NCBI RefSeq assembly: GCF_024362485.1 | Contig: NZ_CP101456.1 | Location: 434,001-498,000, forward strand | Reading direction: 5' to 3' | Length of the DNA stretch: 64,000 nt | Source: Natronobeatus ordinarius | GTDB lineage: Archaea; Halobacteriota; Halobacteria; Halobacteriales; Natrialbaceae | Shown here: one piece after another, positions 12,063 to 19,429 of the stretch | How positions within the stretch are numbered: the stretch's first letter is position 1 | Layout: every line of letters starts with the position of its first letter | Notes under the pieces: generated by a model | The model's input: the letters and a program-made list of their open reading frames with translations, nothing else | Databases searched by the model: none | Told to the model about the DNA's origin: nothing | Program-made: the position numbers and the translations under genes

Positions 12063-12707
12063 GTGAGCCTCGTCGCCATCGCCGACGTCGCCCATCCGGA
12101 GCTCGCGCTGGCGCCGACGATCCGTCGCTGTCCCGACGTCTCAATCGAGGTCGTCTCTCACACCACGACGGACCCAGAGACGGGGCTGTTCTTCTTCCTC
12201 GTCGAGGGCGCCGACGAGCGGTTCGACCAGGCGCTCGAGCGAGATCAGACGGTCGACAGCTGGGTGCTCGTCGACGACCTCGAGTCGGTGCGCCTCTATC
12301 GGCTCCGCCACACCGAGCAGACGAAGCTCATCTCGCCGAAGACGGCCGCACTCGGTGGGCTGATGCTGAAAGCCGAGAGTACCGATCGGGGCTGGGCCGT
12401 CAGACTCCACCTCCCCGACCGGGAGGCGCTCGCCGACCTGTGGGAGTACTGCGAGCGCGAGGGCATCTCGTTCGAACTCTACCGGATGTTCCGCCAGGAC
12501 GAGTGGACGAACGGCTTCGCTCCGGAGCTAACCGACCACCAGCGTGACGCGCTGGTGGCTGCGTACGAAGCGGGCTACTTCGAGGAGCCCCGTGAGACCT
12601 CACTCGAGGAACTCGCCGAGCGTCTCGGCATCTCGCCGACGGCCGTCGGCGGCCGCATCCGGCGAGGAACCGGCCGGCTCGTCGAGTCGACGCTCCTCGA
12701 AAAATAA
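12063..12707 (+). CDS. HTH-10 (bacterio-opsin activator type) regulator
   Basis: 214 residues from a GTG at 12063 (VSLVAIADVAHPELAL). The N-terminal 150 residues are the alpha/beta module found before bat-type HTH domains in haloarchaea. The C-terminal 55 residues are the HTH-10 domain: LTDHQRDALVAAYEAGYFEEPR, then SLEELAERLGISPTAVGGRIRRGTGRLV. Such proteins are transcriptional activators. The inducer and targets are not evident; neighbours are formate dehydrogenase upstream and a coiled-coil gene downstream on the other strand. Confidence 0.93.
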   Translation: MSLVAIADVAHPELALAPTIRRCPDVSIEVVSHTTTDPETGLFFFLVEGADERFDQALERDQTVDSWVLVDDLESVRLYRLRHTEQTKLISPKTAALGGLMLKAESTDRGWAVRLHLPDREALADLWEYCEREGISFELYRMFRQDEWTNGFAPELTDHQRDALVAAYEAGYFEEPRETSLEELAERLGISPTAVGGRIRRGTGRLVESTLLEK

Positions 12708-12718
12708 GGTAGGGCGGG

Positions 12719-13039
12719 CTATCCGACGATCGGGAGCAGTCGACGGAGTCGAGGGAACATCTCGTCGGAGTTGGCTCGTGACTCGCTCGGGGAACGCTTC
12801 TCGTGGACGCAGTCGTCGAGGACCAGTTCGTACTGGTCGACGATGGCCTGTCGGCGACGCTCGCTCTCGGCCAGCGAGCGCTCGAGGGCGGCGATTCGCG
12901 CCTGTAACTGCAGGCGTTCGACGCGGTCGGGAAGGTCGGTCTCAGCAGGGGTGATTCGACTCGAAGGGGTCGCCGCTCGAGTCGGCTCGTCGGGCGGCGA
13001 TCTGGGTGGGTGGTCAGCGGGACGATGCTGGGTGGACAT
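12719..13039 (-). CDS. Small coiled-coil protein of unknown function
   Basis: 106 residues. A Pro/Arg-rich N-terminal tail precedes a heptad-patterned helix (ERLQLQARIAALERSLAESE, RRRQAIVDQYELVLDD) and a short basic tail. Similar small proteins with a central RRQAIVDQYE-like helix are common in haloarchaea, but no role is established. It ends 12 bp from the convergent HTH-10 gene. Confidence 0.7.
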   Translation of the reverse strand: MSTQHRPADHPPRSPPDEPTRAATPSSRITPAETDLPDRVERLQLQARIAALERSLAESERRRQAIVDQYELVLDDCVHEKRSPSESRANSDEMFPRLRRLLPIVG

Positions 13040-13166
13040 CGCAGACAGGACTAGTACGTGAGCCGGGAAAAAGCTCAGTCAGTCGCGCGTCAGACGTGTC
13101 AGACACGAGTCGTGCGTGCGTCAGCGACCGGTTCAGTGTTGCAGGTGCTCGCGCACGCCGTCGGAG

Positions 13167-14444
13167 CTATTGATCCGACGAGCGCTCGCTCGCGAGGCTC
13201 GCGAGCACGCCGTCCGTGCTCGCGGGAACGGGTTCGGGTTCGTTACCCGCGTTGGCGGCTGCGTCGGGGTCTTTGAGCAGGTGACCGGTGGTGAGACAGA
13301 CGACCTGCTCGTCGGCTGAGACGACGCCCTCCTCGCGGAGTTTCCGCAGGCCGGCGACGGAGGCGGCGGAGGCGGGTTCGACGCCGACGCCCTCCGCGGC
13401 GAGCTCGCGCTGGGCGTCGGTGATCTCCTCGTCGGTGACCGAGACGGCGGTGCCGCCGGTTTCACGGATGCCGGGGAGCGCCTTCGGGGCGTTCACCGGG
13501 TTGCCGATCCGGATCGCGGTTGCGATCGTCTCGACCTCTTCCCAGCGCCGGACCTCGTCGGCGCCGTTCTCGATGGCTTCGACCATCGGCGCCGCGCCCT
13601 CGGCCTGGACGCCCGTGAGTTTGGGCACCTCCTCGGGCTCGAGTTCGCCCGCCTGGACGAGTTCGCGGAAGGCCTTGTACAGCGCCGAGGTGTTGCCGGC
13701 GTTGCCGACGGGGAGGACGATCCGGTCGGGCCAGGTGCCGTAGTCGGCCTGGAACGCTTCGAGAATCTCGAGGCCGATCGTCTTCTGGCCCTCGAGCCGG
13801 AAGGGGTTCAGCGAGTTGAGCAGGTAGACCTCCCCGCGGTCGGCGAGATCGCGGACGATGTCGAGACAGGCGTCGAAGTTGCCGTCGACCTCGAGGATGC
13901 GCGCGTCGTGGAGGGCGGCCTGGCCAACCTTGCCGGCGGCGACCTTGCCGGCCGGCAGGAGGACGAGCACCTCCGCGCCGCCGCGGGAGCCGTAGGCCGC
14001 CAGCGCAGCGCTCGTGTTCCCCGTCGAGGCACACGCCAGCCGGTCAACGCCGAGTTCGCGGGCGACGGCGACGCCGACGGTCATGCCGCGGTCCTTGAAC
14101 GAGCCCGTCGGGTTCATCCCCTCGTGTTTGATCCGCAGGGCCTCGACCCCGACGTCGGCCTCGAGCCGGGGGACCTCGTACAGCGGCGTCGCCCCCTCCT
14201 GAATCGAGACGCCTTCGTCGAGCGGCAGCGCTGCCGAATATCGCCAGACGCCTTCGCCCTCGAACTCGGAAAACGTCGCCGGCTCGGCGTAACGGACCTC
14301 GAGTAAGCCGTCGCACTCGTCGCAGGTGTAGCGGATGTCCTCGAACGGGGCGTACGTTTCGCCACACTCGATACACTCGAGCCAGACGCCGTCGACCGCG
14401 TCGGCCGACACGTCGGGCGTCTCGGCGGAGAGACTGAGACTCAT
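13167..14444 (-). CDS. thrC: Threonine synthase (paralogue 1)
   Basis: 425 residues, PLP-dependent; converts O-phosphohomoserine to threonine. The N-terminal zinc-ribbon-like region (LECIECGETY and TCDECDGLL) is typical of archaeal ThrC. The PLP lysine is in NPTGSFKDRGMT, and the phosphate-binding loop follows as PVGNAGNTSALY. The frame runs on upstream to 14963 through a repeat element and the next gene, so the ATG at 14444 is used. A second threonine synthase lies at 37452. Confidence 0.95.
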   Translation of the reverse strand: MSLSLSAETPDVSADAVDGVWLECIECGETYAPFEDIRYTCDECDGLLEVRYAEPATFSEFEGEGVWRYSAALPLDEGVSIQEGATPLYEVPRLEADVGVEALRIKHEGMNPTGSFKDRGMTVGVAVARELGVDRLACASTGNTSAALAAYGSRGGAEVLVLLPAGKVAAGKVGQAALHDARILEVDGNFDACLDIVRDLADRGEVYLLNSLNPFRLEGQKTIGLEILEAFQADYGTWPDRIVLPVGNAGNTSALYKAFRELVQAGELEPEEVPKLTGVQAEGAAPMVEAIENGADEVRRWEEVETIATAIRIGNPVNAPKALPGIRETGGTAVSVTDEEITDAQRELAAEGVGVEPASAASVAGLRKLREEGVVSADEQVVCLTTGHLLKDPDAAANAGNEPEPVPASTDGVLASLASERSSDQ

Positions 14445-14491
14445 TAGCCGCCGGGAGGTCCTCGAGGGGGAAAAGTGGGCGGGTTCCGCGC

Positions 14492-14869
14492 TCACTCCTC
14501 GTCGAACTCGTCGATCACGTCGTGGACCGTCGCCGTCCAGGCGTCGAGTGCCTCGTGGAGCGCTTCTTTCGCCTCCGGTAGCGCGATCGCGGTGTACTGG
14601 TAGACGTAGCCACCGCCGTCGAGCAGTCGTCGGTCGCGCTGGACGAGTCCGCGATCGCACAACGTCGCCAGCGAGCGGTTGACTGTGCTCCGGTCGCGCT
14701 CTAAGACCGCCGCGAGTTCCTCGATCGTGCTCCCCGGGTAGCCGAGCAGGACGAGGTAGGTCCTCGTCTCGTGTTCTTCGATCCCGAAGACGCAGCTCAT
14801 CACGGTTTCGAACGACGGATCTGACTCCTCCATCAACTCCCCGAGTCGATGCCGAGGGCGCTCGTCCAT
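14492..14869 (-). CDS. Winged-helix transcriptional regulator (TrmB/MarR-like)
   Basis: 125 residues from the ATG at 14869. The recognition region is STIEELAAVLERDRSTVNRS followed by LATLCDRGLVQRDRR and a wing ending in YVYQYTAI. This family recurs in haloarchaea as a compact regulator. A 124-bp palindromic repeat begins only 9 bp upstream of its start codon, so its promoter must lie inside or beyond that repeat. It is transcribed toward thrC with a 47-bp gap. Confidence 0.88.
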   Translation of the reverse strand: MDERPRHRLGELMEESDPSFETVMSCVFGIEEHETRTYLVLLGYPGSTIEELAAVLERDRSTVNRSLATLCDRGLVQRDRRLLDGGGYVYQYTAIALPEAKEALHEALDAWTATVHDVIDEFDEE

Positions 14870-14877
14870 GAGGGGTA

Positions 14878-15001
14878 CTATAGTAGCCACTGAAAGTCAT
14901 TGCACACCTGCTCGCGATCAAGCGGCCAGAACTGGCAGAATAAGCCAGTTCTGGCCGCTCCACTACGAGCAGTGTGTAAACCGTTTCAGTTGTTACTATA
15001 G
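14878..15001. repeat. 124-bp palindromic element, copy A
   Basis: The ends are imperfect inverted repeats starting CTATAGTA (18 bp, two mismatches). The centre is a perfect 15-bp stem, GCGGCCAGAACTGGC and its complement, around a 7-nt loop. A 124-bp copy lies in inverted orientation at 19105-19228 with about eight differences, and a diverged relative at 18225-18335. No coding capacity. Size, terminal repeats and dispersion suggest a MITE; the mobilising transposase is not evident in the window. Confidence 0.85.
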
Positions 15002-15047
15002 CACGTGGCGGTCAAAAGGTTACGCGCTCGAGGCAGTCCGCAGTCGA

Positions 15048-15302
15048 TCACGCGCCGTCCGTCGCCGCCTCCTTCCCGTACCCCATCCGTCGGATGCAGG
15101 TCCGCATCTCCGCCTCGCTCTCGTGGCGATGGAGTCGCGTCGGCGTATCGCAGTAATACGTCGAGCCATCGTGTCGAAGCGTCACCTCGTGTTCCTCGCC
15201 CATGACCGTCGTCGTGACGACGACCCATCGCCCCTCGTGGAGCACCTCCAGGATCGCGTCGGCCTCGAGTTCGCCTTCGCCGATCCGGAGCGGGTTCGCC
15301 AT
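15048..15302 (-). CDS. Small haloarchaeal protein of unknown function
   Basis: 84 residues from the ATG at 15302 (MANPLRIGEGELEADAILEV). It is predicted to be a small beta-rich domain (GRWVVVTTTVMGEEHEVTLR, STYYCDTPTRLH). The further upstream Met would add a basic leader and is unlikely. It is divergent from the membrane gene at 15422. No function known. Confidence 0.75.
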   Translation of the reverse strand: MANPLRIGEGELEADAILEVLHEGRWVVVTTTVMGEEHEVTLRHDGSTYYCDTPTRLHRHESEAEMRTCIRRMGYGKEAATDGA

Positions 15303-15421
15303 GGCGTGTGAATCGGTGGACCGAGGAAAAGAACTTTTGCCCGCTCGGTGCCGGCTGCGGTCGTGCATCGCTCACACACCTCCGCGCCAGTGATACACAC
15401 GCCCATGGTGTGTCGGACGGT

Positions 15422-15877
15422 ATGGCATCGGAAACGGCGAGCCAACGAGAGGTAGCAACTGAAACTGGACTCGAAGCGTGGCAGGCGGGCGTCGTCGGCG
15501 GCATCCTCGGCAGCGTCGCTTTCGGCGTGTTGATGATCGCGACGGCACCCGAGATGCTCGAGATGATGATTCCCTCCATGTACGGCCTCGAGGGCGGGAT
15601 CGCCGGCTGGATTGTCCACGTCTCCCACGGAGCGATCCTCGGCGTCGTCTTCGCGGCCGTTCTGGCCGGCGTCGGCCGATCCGACCTTGGCGTCGGGGCT
15701 GCGGCGGGCGCTGGTCTCGGGTACGGCCTCATCGTCTGGGCGACGCTCGCGGTCGTCGTCATGCCGATCTGGCTCGGGATGCCGGAGATGGTCCCGAACC
15801 TCGACGTGGGGAGCCTCGTCGGCCACGCCGTCTACGGACTGATCCTGGGCGTGGCGTACGGTGCTCTCACCCAATAG
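15422..15877 (+). CDS. Four-helix membrane protein (DUF6789-like)
   Basis: 151 residues. Four hydrophobic segments: GVVGGILGSVAFGVLMIA, HVSHGAILGVVFAAVLAG, GAGLGYGLIVWATLAVVVMP and SLVGHAVYGLILGVAYGAL. Small glycine-rich helices and histidines next to helix starts are typical of a haloarchaeal family sometimes labelled histidine kinase by error; there is no kinase domain. Function unknown. Confidence 0.8.
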   Translation: MASETASQREVATETGLEAWQAGVVGGILGSVAFGVLMIATAPEMLEMMIPSMYGLEGGIAGWIVHVSHGAILGVVFAAVLAGVGRSDLGVGAAAGAGLGYGLIVWATLAVVVMPIWLGMPEMVPNLDVGSLVGHAVYGLILGVAYGALTQ

Positions 15878-15897
15878 GGGCCGACCGGGGGCCGGAC

Positions 15898-17001
15898 TCA
15901 GTCCACCGTCGGCTCCCCTGACTCGACGGGTTCAGGCGCGTCGGGCTGCTGGCGTCTGAGATAGAGGGCGACGGCGAGCGCGCCGAGCCCGAGCAGGAAG
16001 ACGAGGAAGTTGACCAGTCCGCCGATGAACGGCACCTGCGTGAGAATCGCTCCACCGAGGAGGCCGACGACGAGCGCGAGCCAGCGGTTGTCGACGTCGG
16101 CCTGCTCGAGGAGCCACGCGGCGACGGCGAACCGGCCGTAGACGACCCCGATCCACACGACGAACGCGAACGCGAACGCGCCGACGATCGAGAACGGGAT
16201 GCCGATGATCGTGATCGCGACTGCGAGCAACAGGACCGGCACGCCTACGAGGACCGCGAGGCCCGCCAGGCCGCTCCGGACGGGATCGGTCGCCACGCGG
16301 TCGGCGACGTCTGCGGAGAACCGGGGGAACAGCGCGAGCAGGGCCGCACCCAGGACGAGGTTCAGGAAGAAGGCGTAGACGGCCGACAGCACAGTGGTCA
16401 GCGGCTCGAGCGACGGCACGATCTCGATTCCCGGGCCGGTAATGCTGAAGCCGGTGGGGCCGAGCGACTCGTCGCGGGTCACCTCGCCCGCGACGGCGTC
16501 CGTCTCGCCCTCGAGGTCGCCGTCGTAGGTCAGGTCGCCGCCGATCGACGCCTCCTCGCCGAGCGTGATGGTGTCTGCGGCGATCGAGGCGTCGCCGTCG
16601 ATCGTCCCCTCGATGAGGACGGTGCCCGCCGCGAGATTCACCTCGCCGCCGACCGTCGCCCCATCGGCGATCACGACGTTGCCCACTGCGCCATTGACGT
16701 CGCCGCCGACGGTCCCGGTGATCTCGACGTTGCCGCCAAAGGTGTCGACGTTGCCGCCGACGTCGCCGGTGACGTAGACGTTGCCGGCGACGCCGCTGAC
16801 GTCACCCGTGACGGTTCCGTCGACGATCACGTTGCCCGCGATGCCGCTGACCTCCTCGACCGTTTCACCTTCCTCGACGACGACCGTGCCGGCGATGCCG
16901 GATTCGGACTGGGCCGCGACGGCGCCGGGAGCCATCCCGAGGACGACCACGGCGACCACCGCGAGCGCGAGCGCCGCTCGACGCGCGCGTTTCGAGTGCA
17001 T
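15898..17001 (-). CDS. Secreted bactofilin-like beta-repeat domain fused to four membrane helices
   Basis: 367 residues. A signal peptide (ALALAVVAVVVLGMAPGAVA) precedes about 130 residues of a repeated GNV-x-GTV-x-GDV pattern, the short right-handed beta-helix type seen in bactofilin/polymer-forming proteins. Four transmembrane segments follow (about 200-350), and the tail is acidic and cytosolic. Such proteins in haloarchaea are thought to be envelope components, but their role is not established. It lies convergent with the preceding gene and divergent from rfcS. Confidence 0.82.
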   Translation of the reverse strand: MHSKRARRAALALAVVAVVVLGMAPGAVAAQSESGIAGTVVVEEGETVEEVSGIAGNVIVDGTVTGDVSGVAGNVYVTGDVGGNVDTFGGNVEITGTVGGDVNGAVGNVVIADGATVGGEVNLAAGTVLIEGTIDGDASIAADTITLGEEASIGGDLTYDGDLEGETDAVAGEVTRDESLGPTGFSITGPGIEIVPSLEPLTTVLSAVYAFFLNLVLGAALLALFPRFSADVADRVATDPVRSGLAGLAVLVGVPVLLLAVAITIIGIPFSIVGAFAFAFVVWIGVVYGRFAVAAWLLEQADVDNRWLALVVGLLGGAILTQVPFIGGLVNFLVFLLGLGALAVALYLRRQQPDAPEPVESGEPTVD

Positions 17002-17114
17002 ATCGGAACAGAGACCCGCTGACGGCTTAAAGGTACAGTGGTCAGACAGGTGTCTGGAGGACTCGAGCGAACGACGTCGGTCGTTTTATCTTCGGCCTCC
17101 CCCTTAGCCCGGCT

Positions 17115-18098
17115 ATGAGCGAGGCCGACGCCGAGACTGCGGCACCGACGGGCCGGACCGAGGTCTGGATCGAGAAGTACCGCCCGGAGCGACTCGCGGA
17201 CGTCAAGGGCCACGACGACATCATCCCCCGGCTCAAACGGTACATCGAACGGGACGAGGTCCCCCACCTCATGTTTGCCGGTCCAGCAGGTGTGGGGAAA
17301 ACCGCCAGCTCCGTCGCGATCGCACGTGAAATTTATGGCGACGACTGGCGCGAGAACTTCTTAGAGCTCAACGCCTCCGACCAGCGCGGTATCGACGTCG
17401 TCAGAGATCGGATCAAGAACTTCGCGCGCTCTTCGTTCGGCGGCTACGACTACCGGATCATCTTCTTGGACGAGGCCGACGCGCTCACGAGCGACGCTCA
17501 GTCCGCCCTGCGCCGGACGATGGAGCAGTTCTCTCACAACACCCGCTTCATCCTCTCGTGTAACTACTCGAGTCAGATCATCGATCCTATTCAATCTCGG
17601 TGTGCCGTCTTCCGGTTCACCGAACTCGGCGACGAGGCCGTCGAGGCCCAGATCCGCGAGATCGCCGCCGAAGAGGGGATCGAACTCACCGACGACGGCG
17701 TCGACGCCGTCGTCTACGCCGCCGCAGGCGACATGCGCAAGGCGATCAACGGCCTGCAGGCTGCGGCCGTGATGGGCGACGTCGTCGACGAGGAGTCGGT
17801 CTTCGCGATCACCTCGACCGCCCGTCCCGAGGAGGTCGAGGCGATGGTCGAACAGGCCATCGACGGCGACTTCACCGCCGCCCGCGCGGCCCTCGAGACG
17901 CTGCTCACCGACCGCGGGCTCGCTGGCGGCGACGTCATCGACCAGCTCCACCGCTCGGTCTGGGAGTTCGACCTGCCAGAGCAGGCGACCGTGCGACTCC
18001 TCGAGCGTCTCGGCGAGGTCGACTACCGGATCACGGAGGGCGCGAACGAACGGCTCCAGCTCGAGGCGATGCTGGCGTCGCTCGCGCTCGAGGAGTAG
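17115..18098 (+). CDS. rfcS: Replication factor C small subunit
   Basis: 327 residues. It is an AAA+ clamp-loader subunit that loads PCNA at primer ends. Walker A is GPAGVGKTA, Walker [11 protein letters not shown], and the SRC arginine-finger motif is IQSRCAVF; sensor 2 is in [11 protein letters not shown]. Length and N-terminus ([19 protein letters not shown]) match the family. A TATA-like TTTTATC lies about 25 nt before the ATG, fitting a leaderless transcript. No intein is present. Confidence 0.98.
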   Translation: MSEADAETAAPTGRTEVWIEKYRPERLADVKGHDDIIPRLKRYIERDEVPHLMFAGPAGVGKTASSVAIAREIYGDDWRENFLELNASDQRGIDVVRDRIKNFARSSFGGYDYRIIFLDEADALTSDAQSALRRTMEQFSHNTRFILSCNYSSQIIDPIQSRCAVFRFTELGDEAVEAQIREIAAEEGIELTDDGVDAVVYAAAGDMRKAINGLQAAAVMGDVVDEESVFAITSTARPEEVEAMVEQAIDGDFTAARAALETLLTDRGLAGGDVIDQLHRSVWEFDLPEQATVRLLERLGEVDYRITEGANERLQLEAMLASLALEE

Positions 18099-18224
18099 CG
18101 GTTTCGAACCGATTTCGAACCAGCCGAGCAGTCAGACGAATTTCGGTACCAGGTACTTTACGAGCAGTGACCGACTTTTCGAGAACGACTCGCCTCGCCT
18201 TCGATCCAGACGGCCGTTGAGGCC

Positions 18225-18335
18225 AATAGTCGTCATTGAAACGATTTACTCACCGCTCGCACTCGAGCGGCCAGCAGCGTTCGTGCTGGCCGCTGGTTCG
18301 CGATCGGGGGTGCAATGACGTTCAACGATAGCTAC
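18225..18335. repeat. Diverged relative of the 124-bp palindromic element (copy C)
   Basis: It aligns in the orientation of the 19105 copy: a left part like GTCATTGAAACGATTTACTC, a central GCGGCCAGCAGCG/GTGCTGGCCGC hairpin, then GGTGCAATGACGTTCAACGA and GATAGCTACC. Its right end overlaps the last codons of the membrane-protein gene at 18322, so that gene's stop codon lies in the repeat. Confidence 0.65.
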
Positions 18336-18750
18336 CGACCACTGTCGTTGCCTGTGTGAGCAGGACTACGACAGCAAGGATCACTCCAAACGCAACCGAG
18401 AGGAGGTGCCCGACCACTATCCCGCCACTGCCGAGCAAGAAGTACAGGGTCCAGGAGCCGAGAACGCCAAGCAGCGCTACCGTCGCGACAGCCCCAGCCA
18501 GATACGAGCGAACGGTCGATTTTGCCAAGACTGCAGAAAGTAACGAGACGATGGCGAGCCCCAGCGGAAGGAAAAAGAGTACCCCAAAGAACAGGCCTGC
18601 GCCCAGGAGTTCGTTGTCGAGGACGACACCAGAGAGATCGACGGTACGGAACAGTACGGCGAACAGAAGGATCAGGATCGCCAGTGCAAGCTCTACCCTA
18701 CGGACCCACTCAACACTGTTTGCATTGCCCATGTTCTCAGTCATCTGCAA
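18322..18750 (-). CDS. Four-helix membrane protein of unknown function
   Basis: 142 residues with four hydrophobic helices (RVELALAILILLFAVLF, LGAGLFFGVLFFLPLGLAIV, YLAGAVATVALLGVLGSW, IVVGHLLSVAFGVILAVVVL). No motif is recognised. The 3' end overlaps a diverged palindromic repeat, so the last residues may not be original. An alternative start is the Met at residue 3. Confidence 0.7.
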   Translation of the reverse strand: MQMTENMGNANSVEWVRRVELALAILILLFAVLFRTVDLSGVVLDNELLGAGLFFGVLFFLPLGLAIVSLLSAVLAKSTVRSYLAGAVATVALLGVLGSWTLYFLLGSGGIVVGHLLSVAFGVILAVVVLLTQATTVVGSYR

Positions 18751-18881
18751 GTCATTTCACTAGGCTATAGTGTTTTCTATGCCAATATTCCTTCACAGAG
18801 CACTAGTGTGTTAGCATATTTAAATAAGGTGAAAAAGAGTAATTTTAGTGCTACAATAACTGAAACAAGAGTTGAAGCGAC

Positions 18882-18913
18882 ACGAGAGAAGACGTTCAGA
18901 ACTCTTCTCTCGT
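18882..18913. repeat. Strong hairpin
   Basis: Perfect 11-bp inverted repeat ACGAGAGAAGA/TCTTCTCTCGT around a 10-nt loop. It is preceded by CTACAATAACTGAAAC, which resembles the terminal sequence of the 124-bp element, so this may be a relative with a different centre. No gene ends near it, which argues against a terminator. Confidence 0.6.
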
Positions 18914-18952
18914 ATAGTTCCCACAGGGTTTGATATCGAAATTGAGTGCTAT

Positions 18953-19102
18953 CAGGGTGTCATAGAATACGTCTCACACCCCCTATCTGGTGATTATAGG
19001 GGACTCATTCTGCACCTCACTTCCTGAAAACGCCGTATCGGGGTTCAATTTGCAGCCTAAAGGCTGGAATTATTTGCTTGAGAACTATTGTATGACACCC
19101 TC
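18953..19102. mobile_element. 150-bp MITE, copy 1
   Basis: Terminal inverted repeats begin AGGGTGTCATA (right end TATGACACCCT). The sequence is the same as the copy at 29275-29424 except for one base (149/150). TGCTAT flanks both sides. The right flank is exactly the edge of the 124-bp element at 19105, so this MITE inserted at or in the end of that element. Confidence 0.88.
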
Positions 19103-19104
19103 TG

Positions 19105-19228
19105 CTATAGTAACAACTGAATTAGTTTACACACTGCTCGCAGTGGGGCGGCCAGAACTGGCTTACACTGCCAGTTCTGGCCGCTTGATCGCGAGCAGGT
19201 GTGCAATGACTTTCAGTGGCTACTATAG
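19105..19228. repeat. 124-bp palindromic element, copy B
   Basis: Inverted relative to the copy at 14878-15001 and of identical length, bounded by CTATAG on both sides. The central 15-bp stem GCGGCCAGAACTGGC is perfectly conserved between copies, while the loop differs. It directly abuts the 150-bp MITE. Confidence 0.85.
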
Positions 19229-19429
19229 GTACACGACGGTGGAAGCGGCACGACAGACTTGTTTAACTTCGGCCGTCTTGGCCATAGCCACCCTACCAGC
19301 AACGCCGCAAATTAGGTTCGGCGTCTACTGTTTACGCCGGGGAGGATGTCATACAATCGAAGACTGCGGTTCGCCGGAAGCGCTCATATGCAACTTGATT
19401 TCCTGAGAACACTTTGTGAAAAGCTGATA

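Larger units (their letters stand above)
18751..19429. other. Repeat-rich intergenic stretch
   Basis: 679 bp without a convincing gene and AT-richer than its surroundings. It contains a strong hairpin (18882-18913), a 150-bp MITE (18953-19102) and a 124-bp palindromic element (19105-19228). The remaining 200 bp up to the sensor-kinase stop hold a short MITE-end-like GATGTCATACAAT near 19347 but no clear full copy. Confidence 0.7.

Noticed and set aside
13167-14963. 598-aa extension of threonine synthase through the repeat element
   Set aside because: The extension reads through the regulator gene and the 124-bp element; real ThrC starts at 14444.
19343-19360. Possible third copy of the 150-bp MITE
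   Set aside because: Only about 15 bases resemble the terminal repeat (GATGTCATACAAT); the internal sequence and the second end are missing.
18990-19406. 138-aa plus-strand frame across the MITE and the palindromic repeat
   Set aside because: Its residues are translations of two repeats, and similar residues appear at the other repeat copies.
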